Positions 1 through 12,700 of a DNA stretch of 64,000 nucleotides are shown here, piece after piece (position 1 is the stretch's first letter; the number at the start of each line of letters is the position of its first letter). The notes beneath the pieces are model-generated. The model saw only the letters and a list, made by a program, of their open reading frames with translations. It made no database searches and had not been told where the DNA came from. Made by a program: the position numbers and the translations under genes. The stretch lies in NCBI RefSeq assembly GCF_037038585.1, contig NC_092526.1, positions 35,415,501-35,479,500 of the forward strand. The letters are read 5' to 3'. This stretch comes from Patagioenas fasciata (Eukaryota > Chordata > Aves > Columbiformes > Columbidae).

Positions 1-672
1 TCCAAATTTGAAAACCTACAAAAATTCATAGTTTTGTATTTACAAACCAGGAGAGAATCAGGAGTCAACCCCCAGGGCAATATCAATTTTAGTGACCTAA
101 AAGCTATTTCTGTTTCAGGAAGAATTCCTTGGCAAGGTGATTTTTTTTTTTTTCTTTTTTTTTGGTTAATATAGTCAAAGTCTTTGCCACTAGGACATGA
201 AAATATGATATTAACTTTCTGTTTAAATGACCTAATTAATAATTGCTCATCATCTTAGCAAATGGAATAGGTGCAGAAACAGAATACCATCTGCAGCTTA
301 TTGGAAGTCATTCTTAATGTAGTTTTCTTCAGTGACTGTTGCTGATTGAGCAAATATTAGGTGAAAGTGGAGTGACCTAAAAGTGGATGCAAATACAACA
401 TAGTGTGGTTTTCAGAGTGTTTAAGCAGTTTAGCAGTTATTGTATAAGGTTTTGACTATCATTTACATTACCGTTTTGAAAAACATTTGTTTTGTTGCGA
501 AGAGATTTATTATTGTGCTATAATACATAAAACCACCATATATTTATATAGTTCTGGCACATACAGTCAAATTGTTACAAGAATTACAAGGAGGTATTGA
601 TTACAGAGACAGGAAGGAGGTATTTAGTAAAATAATTTACTCATTTCTATGAAGTTTTTCTATTCCTTGCAG
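1..672 (+). other. TRAF3IP1: TRAF3IP1 intron (3' part), upstream of first exon in window
   Basis: AT-rich sequence with a T-tract near 140-162 and no coding potential that I can recognise. It ends in a pyrimidine-rich acceptor (ttccttgcag, ending at 672). Earlier exons, encoding the N-terminal CH-like tubulin-binding domain, must lie to the left of the window because no start codon or CH-domain sequence is present here. Confidence 0.8.
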
Positions 673-813
673 TTGTCCAGTGATGCTGCTGTAAAAAAGA
701 TCTTAGCTGGGGAAAGAGCTGATGCTAAAGGGAAACCCCCATCCTCTAAATCTCGAGATAAAGAAAGCAGAGGATCCAGACCAGAAGAACAAAAACACCA
801 TAAGGATAAAGAG
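673..813 (+). CDS. TRAF3IP1: TRAF3IP1 exon a (residues 1-47 of the in-window protein)
   Basis: TRAF3IP1 (IFT54, MIP-T3) is a subunit of the IFT-B complex, which carries cargo along the ciliary axoneme. It binds tubulin through its N-terminal domain and IFT20 through its C-terminal coiled coil. This 141-nt exon reads in phase 0 at both ends, between an acceptor (ttgcag) and a gtaggc donor. It starts with LSSDAAVKKILAGE, the conserved stretch just after the CH-like domain in vertebrate TRAF3IP1, then becomes Lys/Arg/Ser-rich (KSRDKESRGSRPEEQKHHKD). The identification rests on recalled family sequence and is reinforced by eleven downstream exons in matching phase. The open frame runs past both exon boundaries, so the ATG at 649 is intronic and not a start. 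Confidence 0.95.
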
Positions 814-984
814 GTAGGCATCTGCAACTTTTGTGGGGTACAAGGGCTACTGCTTTTTATGGTTTATTTTTTTGTTGTTTTGTTTGTTTGTTTTTTTGGC
901 TTGCATTTTTTACTGTGGAAAGTAACTATGTGATAAGAGTTGCCATGTACTGGAATTAAATTTTAGCTTTCATTTTCTGTTTAG

Positions 985-1452
985 GGTAGAGGAGACATAG
1001 AAATTAAAGACAGAAGTTCAAGCAGAGACAGAAAACCCAAAGGAGATTTGAAAGAGAGTGAAGAAAGAGAAAAAGAAAGTGATAAACACAAGGATAATGA
1101 AGACAGGCACAAAGATCCTGAAAAAGACACCTTTAAGGAAGGTGGGAAACAAGAAAGGGAAAGAAGCAAAAGCAGAACAACCAAGCAAGGAAGAGAAACA
1201 GAAAACAACAAGGGAAAAGGAGATATAGAACGAGATGATCTCAAGCATGATAAAGGACGGGAAAGGGAGAAAAAAGATGAAGCAGGAAGAGAAAAGGACG
1301 CACTGAAAGGAAGAGACAAAGAAAAGGCTAGGGACAGAGAACGAGAGAAAGACAGAGAGAGAGGAAAAGATCGGGAAAGGGAGAGACAAAGGGAAAGAGA
1401 AAAAGATGGGGAGCATTTAAGAGAACATGGAAAGGATAAAGCAGAGAAAAAG
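985..1452 (+). CDS. TRAF3IP1: TRAF3IP1 exon b, Lys/Arg/Glu/Asp-rich middle region (residues 48-203)
   Basis: This is the largest exon in the window (468 nt, phase 0 to 0), flanked by ctgtttag and a gtaattg donor. It begins GRGDIEIKDRSSSRDRK, matching the family, and turns into a very low-complexity charged run of alternating KE/RE/RD dipeptides, for example GKDRERERQREREKDGEH. This disordered basic/acidic stretch is typical of the middle of vertebrate TRAF3IP1 and is associated with microtubule binding. The coding strand is almost entirely purine, so all antisense frames are also open by composition alone; those antisense ORFs are not genes. Length here probably varies between species because of codon-repeat slippage (inference). 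Confidence 0.96.
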
Positions 1453-2649
1453 GTAATTGAAATCCTATTTCAGAGAACAGTAATATTTGGCATGCTGTGG
1501 TATGGACTGAATGTTTGTTATAGTGACCTTGCATATTTGTAATCTCTGCTCATTTAACAATTAAGTACTTTCTTTAACAGCAATTACGCTCATGAAATGA
1601 AAGTGTCGGTGTGGGTTTGATCTAGTAAGAGTGTGACTGAGGCTTTGTATATAACTTCATGTCTCTGTCATTATATATCTTGACTTGAGCCATCAGACTC
1701 ATCTGACTGTGTTTCCTAAAGACCTGATCAGAAGTTTCTTTTCTGCACAGCTCATGTCTGAATCCTTCTGATCACAACACATTACTTTTGGCAGAGAGGG
1801 GTGGCAGCGACTGTTGGAACTGTGCACTTACATGCTCATGTGTCTTCCCAGTAATGCATGCTGTTGTTGCAGCTGTAGCCAGATTTTAGATAAGACGGGG
1901 CTGAAGAGAGTTCCTTGGGGCAATAATTAGCCATTAACACCTCTTCTTGAGCTTACTTCTGTATCAGGACACACATGATGGAATCTTATGTCTGTATTTC
2001 TTTTTTTTCTGGCTTTGTAGATTAAGCTGCTTGCTTTCAGCTTGATTTTTATTTATTATTTTTTTTTTCCTGTTTGGAAGCCCATCTAGGTTCTTGCAAG
2101 GTGCTCTATTTGCAGTGGACTCTGCACATCACGTTCCATCTTTGAGGAGGAACACATTCACCATTTCCCCATACTTCAGGTCTTCTCATTGTGAAGTCCT
2201 AAACTGCCTCAAGAGCCATCACTTCATTACTTTTCATATTGTTCTTCTTTTTATCTTCTCTCTTCCTCCATTGAGTATTTCCTGTTCTCCTTTTTTCTTC
2301 TGTGCTTGTTCATGGTGGAAATTTGGAACTCATGGACATCAAAGGTGCTTCTGTGAGGGGGTAGTAGTTTAATTTTGTTAGATATGAGAAAGCACTTCTG
2401 TCAGTACCTGTCCGCTGGCCTTAAGAATTCTTACTTTCTGGTATTACTCAGAACAATGTTAAACTGTTGATTTTGCTTGGTCAGTCACCTGTGCAGGTGA
2501 GTCAAGGTGAAGAGTGCAGGTAGGTGGATAGGAACACTGTTGTGAAGTGCTCAGTTCTACTTCATGCCAATTTCCACTTTCACGTTATTCAGGTAAGCAA
2601 CTCCCTTCTCAGCAGCACAGTGAATCTAAAGCAATTAATTTCTTGTCAG
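1453..2649 (+). other. TRAF3IP1: TRAF3IP1 intron b-c
   Basis: 1.2-kb intron with a gtaatt donor and a ttcttgtcag acceptor. It contains T-rich tracts around 2000-2070. I see no repeat family or additional exon. Confidence 0.8.
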
Positions 2650-2727
2650 TCAGCAGATGCTGAGGAATCCTCGCGTAGAAAAATGCAGAAGCCCACTAAA
2701 GACAGCAAGTGCCAGCCAGATAATGAG
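2650..2727 (+). CDS. TRAF3IP1: TRAF3IP1 exon c (residues 204-229)
   Basis: 78-nt exon, phase 0 to 0, between acceptor ttgtcag and donor gttagt. It encodes a Ser/Lys-rich linker (SADAEESSRRKMQKPTKD...). This part of TRAF3IP1 is poorly conserved and disordered, so the call rests on clean splice sites, phase agreement with exons b and d, and similar composition to the family, not on a diagnostic motif. An alternative acceptor four bases downstream (cagtcag) would shift the frame and is rejected. Confidence 0.85.
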
Positions 2728-5700
2728 GTTAGTAGTACAGAAGATCTGGGAAGGTGTATATTGAAAGTGTTGCATTTTAGAATGATTTGGGAGGCTGCAC
2801 GGAAGGAAGATAGGATTGAAAGGTAGGTAGTTGGCAAGTTTTAGGACTGTAAAATAGATGCTTGCCTGGTTTTATTTATTTATAAATTTAGCTGAACTTG
2901 GGCAAAAAAACATCTACTTTGTTTACTTCATTTTCCAGATTTTAGTTCTGTGTATTGGTATGTTGGGTACTTCAGGAAAAAAAAAAACCAGTTATTTGTT
3001 CAAGTTTCTTTCTATTCCTCTGAATCTTTCCTGGAAAGCTGTTAGGATTATTTTTTATTTGTACTTTAACAGAAGTTACTGTTTTGGCAAGAAAACGAGT
3101 CCAGTGTTGTGTCTGGGCCTACATTTTGCAGCTGGATGATGGAAGGGCAGAATAGCAACTCACTGATTTCCTCTGAACAGTAGCTGTTGCTTGTGATACC
3201 ATTGTGTCTGCATCTGCTGCTTCTTGATGACCTGAGGCAATTTGGGAAATTATGAAGTCATATGGCTAAATGTTTAAAGAGCGAGGCTTCAATAAATTAA
3301 CCTAAAACAGCTCAGGGTAGGAAAAAATAGGCAGGATCCCAAGTCTAGCAGGAGTCTCTGCTGAGAGCCTATGGGCCACTGGCATCATTTTGTCTTCTAC
3401 ATGAGATGACAAATTTATAGCTATCCTTTGACTGAAATCCAACCAAACTTTTTAAATTATTGGCACTTGGAGGGAGAGCTTATAAAACAGTTTTTAGCCT
3501 GAAGCAAACGTTCATGGCCAAGTTAAACTTCCTGCAAATTTGGTCTCTAATGGAAATTCTGAGCCTCATCCCAAACTATCGTCGTACTCTTGGGCACCAC
3601 AATAATACATTGGGGCAGTAAAGTTTCATTTCCCGTCTTAAGTGCTTTTGGGAGTGATTCCAAGGCATATGGGTTTATTACCTTAAATCTAGGTGACATG
3701 CTTTTCCTTTGCTTGCTTGCATAACAGTAGACGCTGCTTAGTTTTTAGGTGATGAAAACACACGCTTTAGACCGGTACATGACAAATGGACGTCTTCTTC
3801 AAACTGTGCCAGAGAGGAATGAAATGTAAATGTTCCCAATGAATCTTTAGAGCTGGAGAGCTAAGATAGCTGCACAAAGTGATTTAGAGGAAATTCCAGC
3901 ACGAAATGAATTCTGATGGATTTGGTTTGATCATCCCATCCTCACAGTAGTTTCGCAGTAGGGTAATGCCTTTATTTCCAGGGATTTACCCTGATTTAAA
4001 CTCCTGTAACTCCATTTAAGTCACATGGCAGAGAAACAAGTGTATTTAGAAAGAAGGGAAACAGTTTGTGTCTTTATGCACCTGGAGAGTATTGAATTGT
4101 AGTTTGTAGTCTCTGCTGCATAATTAATAAATCTTCAGCATCTGTCTTTAGCTTTTGTAAATATAATACAAGCGAAACAATTGCAGGAACCCCTCTCAAG
4201 CAATGGCTGATATGCCAGTACTGGACATGTAACGCACTCTTTTCTGCCCTGAGGATTAACCTCCTCTTGTTTACTGGTTTGTTACTGTCACACCCACTTG
4301 CCCCCTTACCCTGGCTCCTCGTCCCACTCTGGATTTTTATCCTCACTCTTGTGGCCACAGCTTCTCTTTCTTTCCAAGCCTGGTCTTACGTGGCTTCACG
4401 GCGTTATGAGCTATTTGTCTTCCACTTGGTTTTTATCTTCCTTCTTCCATGTTTGAATTAGGCTCTTTCTTCAGACACACTGCTTGGCAGCATAAGGACA
4501 TAGAAACGGTGTGGGGAGGAAAAAGCAGTGGGGAAATGGGAACTTTTATTTCTTTGAGATGTCCGTGGAATTTCAGGCTGAATGGCTGCTATGCTGCATT
4601 TACTTTAGAGAAAAAATTAATTTAGCGCTTTTTTTTCCCGTATCCTACATTTGCAGCAAAGCTGTCACTTAAAACTTAGTTCGTGGCTTTGCTCCTGTGA
4701 GATTAGAAGTCTAAATAAGATTCTATCCATATTCATGCAAGCCTTAATTTTTCTTGCTGCTAATTATCAGAGGCTAGCTTTAAAATGCTACTTAAATTTT
4801 GACAGGTTGACCTTTTTTTTTTCTCTAAATGTATTTTCTTGGTACCGAAGAAACTCTGTATGTTACCCAGCATGTAATAATCATCACATGAGTATCTGTA
4901 ATTTTCTGGAACTAAAAGAAAGCAAATATTAGTTGGAATTAAGAAGAGACATTTGGCTTACACATGGCAATCAGAAGAAGGCTCCTTGCTGCTTCATGGC
5001 TACTGTTTGTGATCAGAGCGAGTTGTATTCTGTTAGCTCTCAGTCCATCTCAAGTAAAAGTCTAGTTTAAAATGGATGTGTCGTAACATGACTGACTGAC
5101 CTCCTAAGTAATAAAGATAACTTTGTCTTTTGACAAAAGGTGATCGAGGTCGTAGAGCTTCTGAGTGTATGGTGCTGTTTATATGAAAGTGGCTGCAGAA
5201 CAGGTATGTCATTTACCCCTCAGGCCAAACACATTGGAAAAGTCTCTTCTATTTTACAGATGGCTGCCGAAACTCTTGGCTGAAGCTTTTTCTAATATCC
5301 TGTCACTTTTGGCCACTTCTCTGATGACTTTTATTTTTGCCTATGAACTGTATTGCTCTGGAACTGGTCACTTGAATCAGCATCTAAGTCATATCTAATA
5401 AACTTCTGTTTCTGTTGCAACTCATCTCAACTGTATAATGAAACAACTACTGAATGAAAAAAAGACATAACTGCCCCAGAAGCAGCAGGAGAGAACTGTT
5501 ATGTGGAAATCTACTGGATGTGCCTCTAATGTTTTTGTTCCAGTTCTGTGAATGACCCTCTCTTTTTGGTGTCAGTTATTCATCACTGGCTCATGTAACA
5601 GAAACCTATCATTAAAACTTAGACTTTAAAAAGTGGGATTTTTCTAACAGTTCTTTTTGCATTTGAAAGGTTTTAATTAGCAGAAGCTAACACCAATAAA

Positions 5701-6124
5701 TCACCACTTTGTGAGCCTTCAATTGAGGAGAAGGTAATTGATCAATATTTTCCTAATAAGTTTTATCACTACAGCAAAGTGACCTTAGCAAATAGACATC
5801 TTGCCTTGTTGCTGTTGCACACTAATCAATTACGCCTGTTAATAATGATAGCCATTTTAGGAATAAATGCTGGGAACAAAGTTTGAGGCAAAGGGCAAAG
5901 ACAGTTTTTGAGGGATATGTAGCTTGCGGTAAAAGCGTTAGCAATGAGCTGTGTTTATTTGCTGAGGAATAGTCTTTTGTACAATATTTTAAAGTGTATT
6001 TGTGTATATAGTTTTATTTATGTAAGTCATCTAATATTTATATACATAGTATTTTCATTACACGTGGAAATATAGCTCTGGGCACTGTGGGTGTAATTAG
6101 AAGTCATCCAAAACATTGTGGAGA

Positions 6125-6185
6125 GATAGAATGATGAAATCATTTCAGTTGGAAGAGACCCTCAGGATCATTGAGTCCAGCCATA
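6125..6185 (-). mobile_element. CR1 LINE 3'-end fragment
   Basis: The stretch atagaatgatgaaatcattt followed by agttggaagagaccctcagg and gatcattgagtccagcc is the reverse complement of the CR1 3' end, with its degenerate ATTCTATG tail to the left. Only about 60 bp is convincing, and the 5' side fades into unique sequence. Confidence 0.75.
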
Positions 6186-8383
6186 GATGATTGAGCTATA
6201 TTCCTGTTCACAGACTTAATTATTTTTTTTTTTTTAGTGGGCTATTGATGCATCTGATGAATTAGAGGGGGAAAACACCAGTGGCTTATTTATGTAACGA
6301 GTTGTCCCCCTCCTTTGCTTGGATGGGAGTGTTTTGTCTGCTTTTTGACTGCCAGTGCATGGAGTGGCCTCAACTAGAGAAGATGTGTGTTGAGCATGTA
6401 CAGAATTCGTTATGAGAGCATTATAAAAGTCACTGATAGCAACTGTTCATGGCATCTAATAAACAGACAGTTTGGTTGTTGCATGGGAAGGGGAAGGAAT
6501 TGGCCGTTTGGCAGGTTGTCTTTTCAGAGCATGTTTCTCATCTTAACCTCCTGAAACATAAGAAATTGTTGTTTTCTTCGATCTTAAATTAAAAGTCAAC
6601 CTATTTAAAGTTTAATAATAAGGACAAAGTAGCAGTTTGGATGGTTCACAGCAGGCTGCTGTATCCTCTCCAAGTAGAAACATAATTACTCAAAACTGGG
6701 AAATGTTCATACATCTAGGATTCCACTTTAATATGTTTTTTCCAGGATGGTGTGAGATGAAGTGTAAGATTTTGTTTTAATGGCTCCGGTGACTGCTTTT
6801 CAAAGTCTTGGAGCCTATGAATGTTTAAGAAGAAAAATGACCTATTTTATCTCCCTTTGGAAAGACTCAAATCATAAATATTGTGGGATTTATGTTTTTG
6901 TGTGCTACCATAGTGATTAAAGTTTAGCTTTTACTTTGCACCTGTTGCCAGTGTGCACATGTGGCTCTACAAAAATGTTAAACAGTGTTTGTAGTCACTA
7001 CCTGACATAAATAAATGACTGAATCCACTCCTCCAGAAGCCTCAGCACCTATTCTTAACTCCTTCCCCACCTGTGCTAATAATTACATCACCCCAAGAGC
7101 TGCTGAAGTCTGAGTGAACCAGATGTGGCCTGTGGGCCTGTAGAGCCAGACTGATGGTATGTAAGCTTTACTTTTGCTGCTTGCATAGTGTCGTGATTGT
7201 GAAAGATGGTAGTAATTAAGATGAACCGAGATTAAAATTAACTACTTGAATATCAGCTATGCGTTTTGGACTTCTGTATGTTTTTCTTTATAATATGCCA
7301 GCCTTCTCTAAAGAGTGAAGCAAAAGTATTAGTAGCTCTGGTTGTGGGTCAAATAATAATTGTAATAAACCAGTGAAGACAGTGCAAGTGAAAACTAGTT
7401 CATGTCAAAGCAGGACTGTGTACGGGCCATTCAACTAGATTTTTACAGAGCATAGGATGTGGGGCTTGCTTTTGGCTGATCATATACCTGAAATTCTGGC
7501 CACAACTATTATATGACATTAATGGAGGTGAAGGAGATGTAGTTTCTAAAGGACCTAAACTAACTGTTGAAGCAGACTCCTGTGTAGACTTCCAATTAAG
7601 CATCTCCAAACAGTTAAATTTTTCAGTTGCATACCATTATTATCTGTTGTTGAGGAGGATTTCCCCTTCGTTTGTCAAGAACTTCGGTTGAGCTTGTGGT
7701 GCATTATAGCATATAGAAAAGCAACATTTGCCTTCAAAGCAAACTTATCACCATGTTTCTGACATGCCAACTTAATTCCTGTCCTTCCTGTAGTTGTGTC
7801 TCCAGCACCAGTGGGTACGTTGTTGTAAGCTTGTAGAGGTGGGATGTTTCTCTTGCATGTGCACCTAAAGTAGTTGGAGTAAAAATACTTACCAGCATCC
7901 TCTGTTTTTAAGTGTCTTGTAGTGTTATTTTTCATTACAACGTATATGGTCCATAGCCCAATATGCGAGATACTATGGAAAATGAATGTTTCACATGGTG
8001 TAATTTGACAATTTTCTCTTGCAGGCTAGTGGAACATATAATGTTAACATTTGCATAGAAATGGAAGCATTTGTAATTCTCATTTATGTTATCAATATAG
8101 TCAGTAGGGCTGCCAATAAATCTTGGATGCAAACTGCATGGACTATTAATTCATGCAAACTACAAAAAGCAGATAAGGAGGAAATCCTGTGAGGTGCTAA
8201 ACATATTTCAGGATTTTCGCTAAGATGCAGAGATGTATTATAGGGATAGAAAGCACAGAACCATAAAATGGTATTTATAATCACCTATACTTCATCTATT
8301 GTGTGCAGAGGTGGTTGCTTCCTTGTTAGAAAAAAATGTTGCTAAAAAAATCAGGGAGTTAGGTAAAATGGACAGGAAAGTTA

Positions 8384-8560
8384 TCATAGAATAGAAACAT
8401 AGAATTGTTTCGGTTGAAGAGACCCTCAGGATCATCGAGTCCAACCACAACCCAACTGTAGCACTAAACCATGTCCCTAAGAACCTCATCTAAATGCCTT
8501 TTAGACACCTCCAGGGATGGTGACTCCACCACTTCCCTGGGCAGCTTGTTCTAAGTTACT
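8384..8560 (-). mobile_element. CR1 LINE 3'-end fragment
   Basis: It starts with the tail remnant (tcatagaatagaaacataga), then ttgaagagaccctcaggatc and atcgagtccaaccacaaccc, followed by the usual CR1 block containing cacctccagggatggtgac and cttccctgggcagcttgttc. This is a 5'-truncated copy in reverse orientation, about 175 bp long. Confidence 0.9.
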
Positions 8561-9655
8561 AGAAGCACAAATGGCTTGTTGGAAGCTACTAGTTAATTAG
8601 TATGTACATCTGCTCCTTCTGCTGGCCAAGGTTGGTGTAAGGGGATGGGCTGACTCCTTCCCACCTTGATCCCGTACACAGGAGCGTTGTTGGGCTGACA
8701 AGGAGCCCTCCTTTACACCTTGCACCTTCTCTAGAGGCGTTTGGGCCCCAGCTGTGTAGCAGGTAGTAGAAAATGTGTAGTATACCATGCCTGTAGCAGT
8801 GGCAGCTCTCACAGACCTGCCCTTCCACAACACGGTGCCTTTGCAGGAAGTGTTGGCAGTCAGGTGTTCTTGGCTTCAGGCACTGCAACCTACATCCAGA
8901 GAAAACAAAATCATTTTTGTGTATGCTTGCCTACTTTAATTTCCTGGCCTCTCCAAATCATTTTCGGCCTAAGGTCAAAGTCCTTAGAAGTGGTGTGAAT
9001 TTTCCTCCAGTTTGATCTTTTCCACTTTTGAACTCTCATCCTCCTTCCTGTAAGAGTCGCATGTTCAGGTCATTTGTTTCTTGTTTGCTGGACTTTCTGG
9101 CAGGACCCATTTCTCAGTTCTTCCATGATCTTTGTCCAGGAAAGCTGCCACTTAACTAAAGGACTATGCAGTTCTAGTGGCACAGTTTTTTAGTCTTTGC
9201 TTCTAGTTTGGAATGAAATTTAAAAGACTTCGCAGAAGGTTGAAGAGGAACTGTGTAGCTGGTGTAGCTGAAACATATGGTTGATCATAAGCATCTTATT
9301 CCTTTCCGTAGCTCACTGGTAACTGAACTTTGTGTCCCAAGACCAGAAGTGGCATCATAGATGCTGCATAGGTTCCACAAGATTGCTTGGCCTTGAATAA
9401 TTTTAGTTCACATTTGGAAGTTGTTTTTACAAGAATGAAATCTAATCATATAGGTTAATTTAAAAGAAAATAGCTAGTGTGTGTCCAGAAACAAGACCTG
9501 CGGACTATGAGGAAAATAGACTTGATGTAGTCTTATATGTGTGGGTCAGTTTTGTAAGTTAATATTTTTCATGTATAATATGTGTAGATAGAAAGCAACA
9601 CATACAGGTAAAGTTTATATATAAATATATACATTTGTGGGCTTTTTTTTTTTAG

Positions 9656-9731
9656 AGTGAAAGTCCTGCAGGAATATCAAGGCAGCCTTCAACAAAAGGA
9701 TCAAGGCAACATGCCAGACCCGGAGGAGAAG
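9656..9731 (+). CDS. TRAF3IP1: TRAF3IP1 exon d (residues 230-254 plus one base)
   Basis: 76-nt exon entered in phase 0 and left in phase 1, flanked by tttttttttag and a gtaact donor. It encodes SESPAGISRQPSTKGSRQHA followed by RPGGEG, a Ser/Arg/Gly-rich linker resembling the Ser/Lys/Arg-rich linker in mammalian TRAF3IP1. The phase-1 exit is matched by the two-base start of exon e, which supports the model despite weak sequence conservation. Confidence 0.87.
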
Positions 9732-12700
9732 GTAACTAGAGGGAGGATATTATTTCTATTAAATATGCTGGAGGGTTATTGAATAGAAATAGCATAAATA
9801 CTTAAATATCCGTGTTTATTATTTTCAGTGCTTGTTTTATACTCCCACTCTGCATTTATGAATCCAATAGGCAGTTTTTCTGCTTGGGTTTGGTACATAG
9901 AAAGTGCTACTAGGTTCAGTTTGCTCTCATCCTACATGCACAACTGCAGATGTAAATTCAGCCTGCTCTTGATATGTATTTTCTCTCTGAGTGCCCTTTT
10001 GTAGATGGTCTACAACTATTTCTTTTTCTGTTCTTTTCCCAAGAACTGTTTCTTTGCTTCATCATCTGGCAAGTTCATACCAGATATGTCTTCCAAAACT
10101 TTGGGAGGCTTTTTTTTTTTTCCCTTTCACTGAGGATTAGTGTAGAGTATGTCTGCATTGATAAAATTATTGCACGTTACCTTTACATAAAGTCACAGGT
10201 AAAGGTTTGTTAAATGTTTACTGTAGAGCAGTATTTTTGTTTTAGTAAGACTTAAGATATGTTATTTTAGTAAGATGGAAGACACTTGTGTGTATGTTTT
10301 AGGAACAAATCGTACGGCCATGAACCCTGAATTTGTAACTTCTTCACTTACTAATACTTAGGAAGAGTTCTCTTCCTGAATTTGGCTAGGGAATCCAAAC
10401 TTCATTTATTTTCTGATCTCCAATTGTTTCTCAAGGATCTGAAGTCTTAGTGTTTGGTGTTTAGAAGTTTTGGGTTTATAAATGAAGAGATCATATTTGT
10501 CAAAAAAACCTGACCAAAAGAAAAAAGGCTCATTCCCTGAGATTAACTGAATACTGGCCAGTGCAAAAAGAAATTTCCCAGGGTATTTGTTTGCTGAGCA
10601 ATACATAAAGCCATCCACATTTGTGTGAACTTTCTGGGGTTTCTTTGGTGCAAAGGTGGTGGGGTGAATTCAAGATTAGCCAAAACCTTCTGAGTGATTT
10701 CCATTTACAGTACTGCAAGAGTAAACTGGAGAACATGTGAAGATAAGGTGTTAGCAGAACCTCTGGCATTTGATGATTAGAGAAGATTTCTCAGAGTATT
10801 GAAACAGTGGCACACGTTTGTAGATCTTGGACTTTATCTGGTGTCTGTTGTTAGAGCTGTGGTCAGCTGTGTTGCACCTGGGCTGGTGTTAGGAGCTTGT
10901 GATTTGGGTTGGAACAGGAAGGAATCCTGTCCCGTGTCACCTTCTACAGCAGCTCAGCCGAGTGTAAGGAACCAAGCCCTTTGGCATTTCTGCTGAGAGT
11001 GCTGAGGAAGAAAGGCCAGATATTGATTTGTTATCGAGGAATTATCAGGAGGAAAAGAGGATCTGTAACGGGCCGATCTCTTTGGGATGGGCAGGAGCTG
11101 CGCCTGGTTGCTCCTGATGGGTGTGTGGTATCAGGACTCCAGGCTGAATCGTGGCTGTGCTGGTCTGGACAGCAGACAAGGAAGTAGTTCTGGAGTCATC
11201 TTGTCCTTATGTTGGTGCTAGATCTGTCCAGGCTGTCACTTGTGATAAGAGATCTGTGGTATCCGTGCTAGCCCAGTAGGAGGTGGATTGGTATAAACTG
11301 TAATTGTATTGATTACAGGCCATTTTACCAACCTTTGGATGGTAACCTCTTCTGAGTCTTTGTTGACTGGAGCTATTTAGCAAATGGTATAATCATCAAT
11401 AAACATTCCTTCTCATCTGCCTGACACCTGCATTAGTCATTTCTCCTTGTCCCTTTAGGCAAGACTGAAGTGAAGATTTTAGTCCTGGAATAGTTTTGAC
11501 TGAGTATAACAGACAGTTGTTCTAAGCTTTACAAATAAGTAAATAATTTTATTTTAGCTGTTAATGTATTTCATTGCAATTGCTTATGTCACCAGCTTTT
11601 AAAAATACTGTATTTGCATGCTAAATGGGAACTAGATTCTCTTCAGAATATCCCAAATACTTAATACTTTCACATCAGGAAGAAAGGAATCTAAACTTAT
11701 TATTGCTAGTCCTTTGTGTAGGAAGGCCAATAGAAGGAGGCTGGAGAAACACATAGATAAGGAATAAAACCAGCTGCTAACGAGAGCTCATGTAATGATA
11801 GTGCAGCTGCAATTCCAGTCTGTATTTAAGTGCCTTTTTTCCTCCTACTCCTATTTTGGTGACCTGCTTATTTACTTTGATTCAGGTTTTCTGTCAATGA
11901 TTTTGTGCCCTGGGAGATGATATTTTATTTTTAATGAAGACGCCAATATAAATAAATCAGTTTAATGTATCAGTTCAGAAGATACAATAACACCTGTGAA
12001 TTGATACCTGTTAAAGAGCTAATTCTGGCTAAAGACGTGCTGTTTAGACTAATGAAGCACGAAGATCTTAATACACTCAATCTGCCAATGTCACTATTTT
12101 TAATCTATATAAAGAGATTCTGTGTTGCTGTATCATCACAAGCACGTATGGGTTTTTTTTTTTTTGGTTTGTGTTTTAGTAGGTTTCCATGTGTCTGAAG
12201 CAAAATACTGAAGTTATATCAGAGCTTGGGTAGTGTTTTCATATCAACCAATAGCCATGTTTTCAAAAGGGCTTTGGGGAAAAAAAATAAAAGAAGGTTT
12301 AGATACCTTAAATACTTTGAGAAAGATCTGGCACTTTGGACGTGAACGTCTGTTGACTTAGGGGCTTAATTCAAGTTGGTGCTTGAAAATTGAAAATTTT
12401 ATGTCACATCTCATGTACTTATGTGCTGTGAGGTTTTAATAATTTTGTAGATGAAAAATACCATCTGGATTCCATTAAATGTAGTCTTATTTTACTACTT
12501 AGTGATCCTTAGCTGATCCTATAACTTTTTTATTTCCCAAGATTTGAATATTTGTTTTATAGCCTGAACTAGCACTGAACTACAGTGACCAGACATGCCC
12601 CATTTTATAGGAACATCCCTTCTTTAAAATCAGGATCCAGTTTTTCTGATAAATGAAATATGGTTAACGACTTATCCTGTGTTTTGGTTTTAGGGTAAAT

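Larger units (their letters stand above)
2728..9655 (+). other. TRAF3IP1: TRAF3IP1 intron c-d (6.9 kb)
   Basis: AT-rich intron with two minus-strand CR1 fragments (about 6125-6185 and 8384-8560), listed separately. It ends in a long T-tract acceptor (ctttttttttttag). Reading frames inside it are short and show no family resemblance. A small extra linker exon cannot be excluded, but none is needed because phases c to d agree. Confidence 0.7.

Noticed and set aside
981-1416. Antisense ORFs of 112 and 132 codons across exon b
   Set aside because: They are the reverse of a purine-rich low-complexity coding exon; Ser/Leu/Phe-rich composition follows from that and no start context or family is seen.
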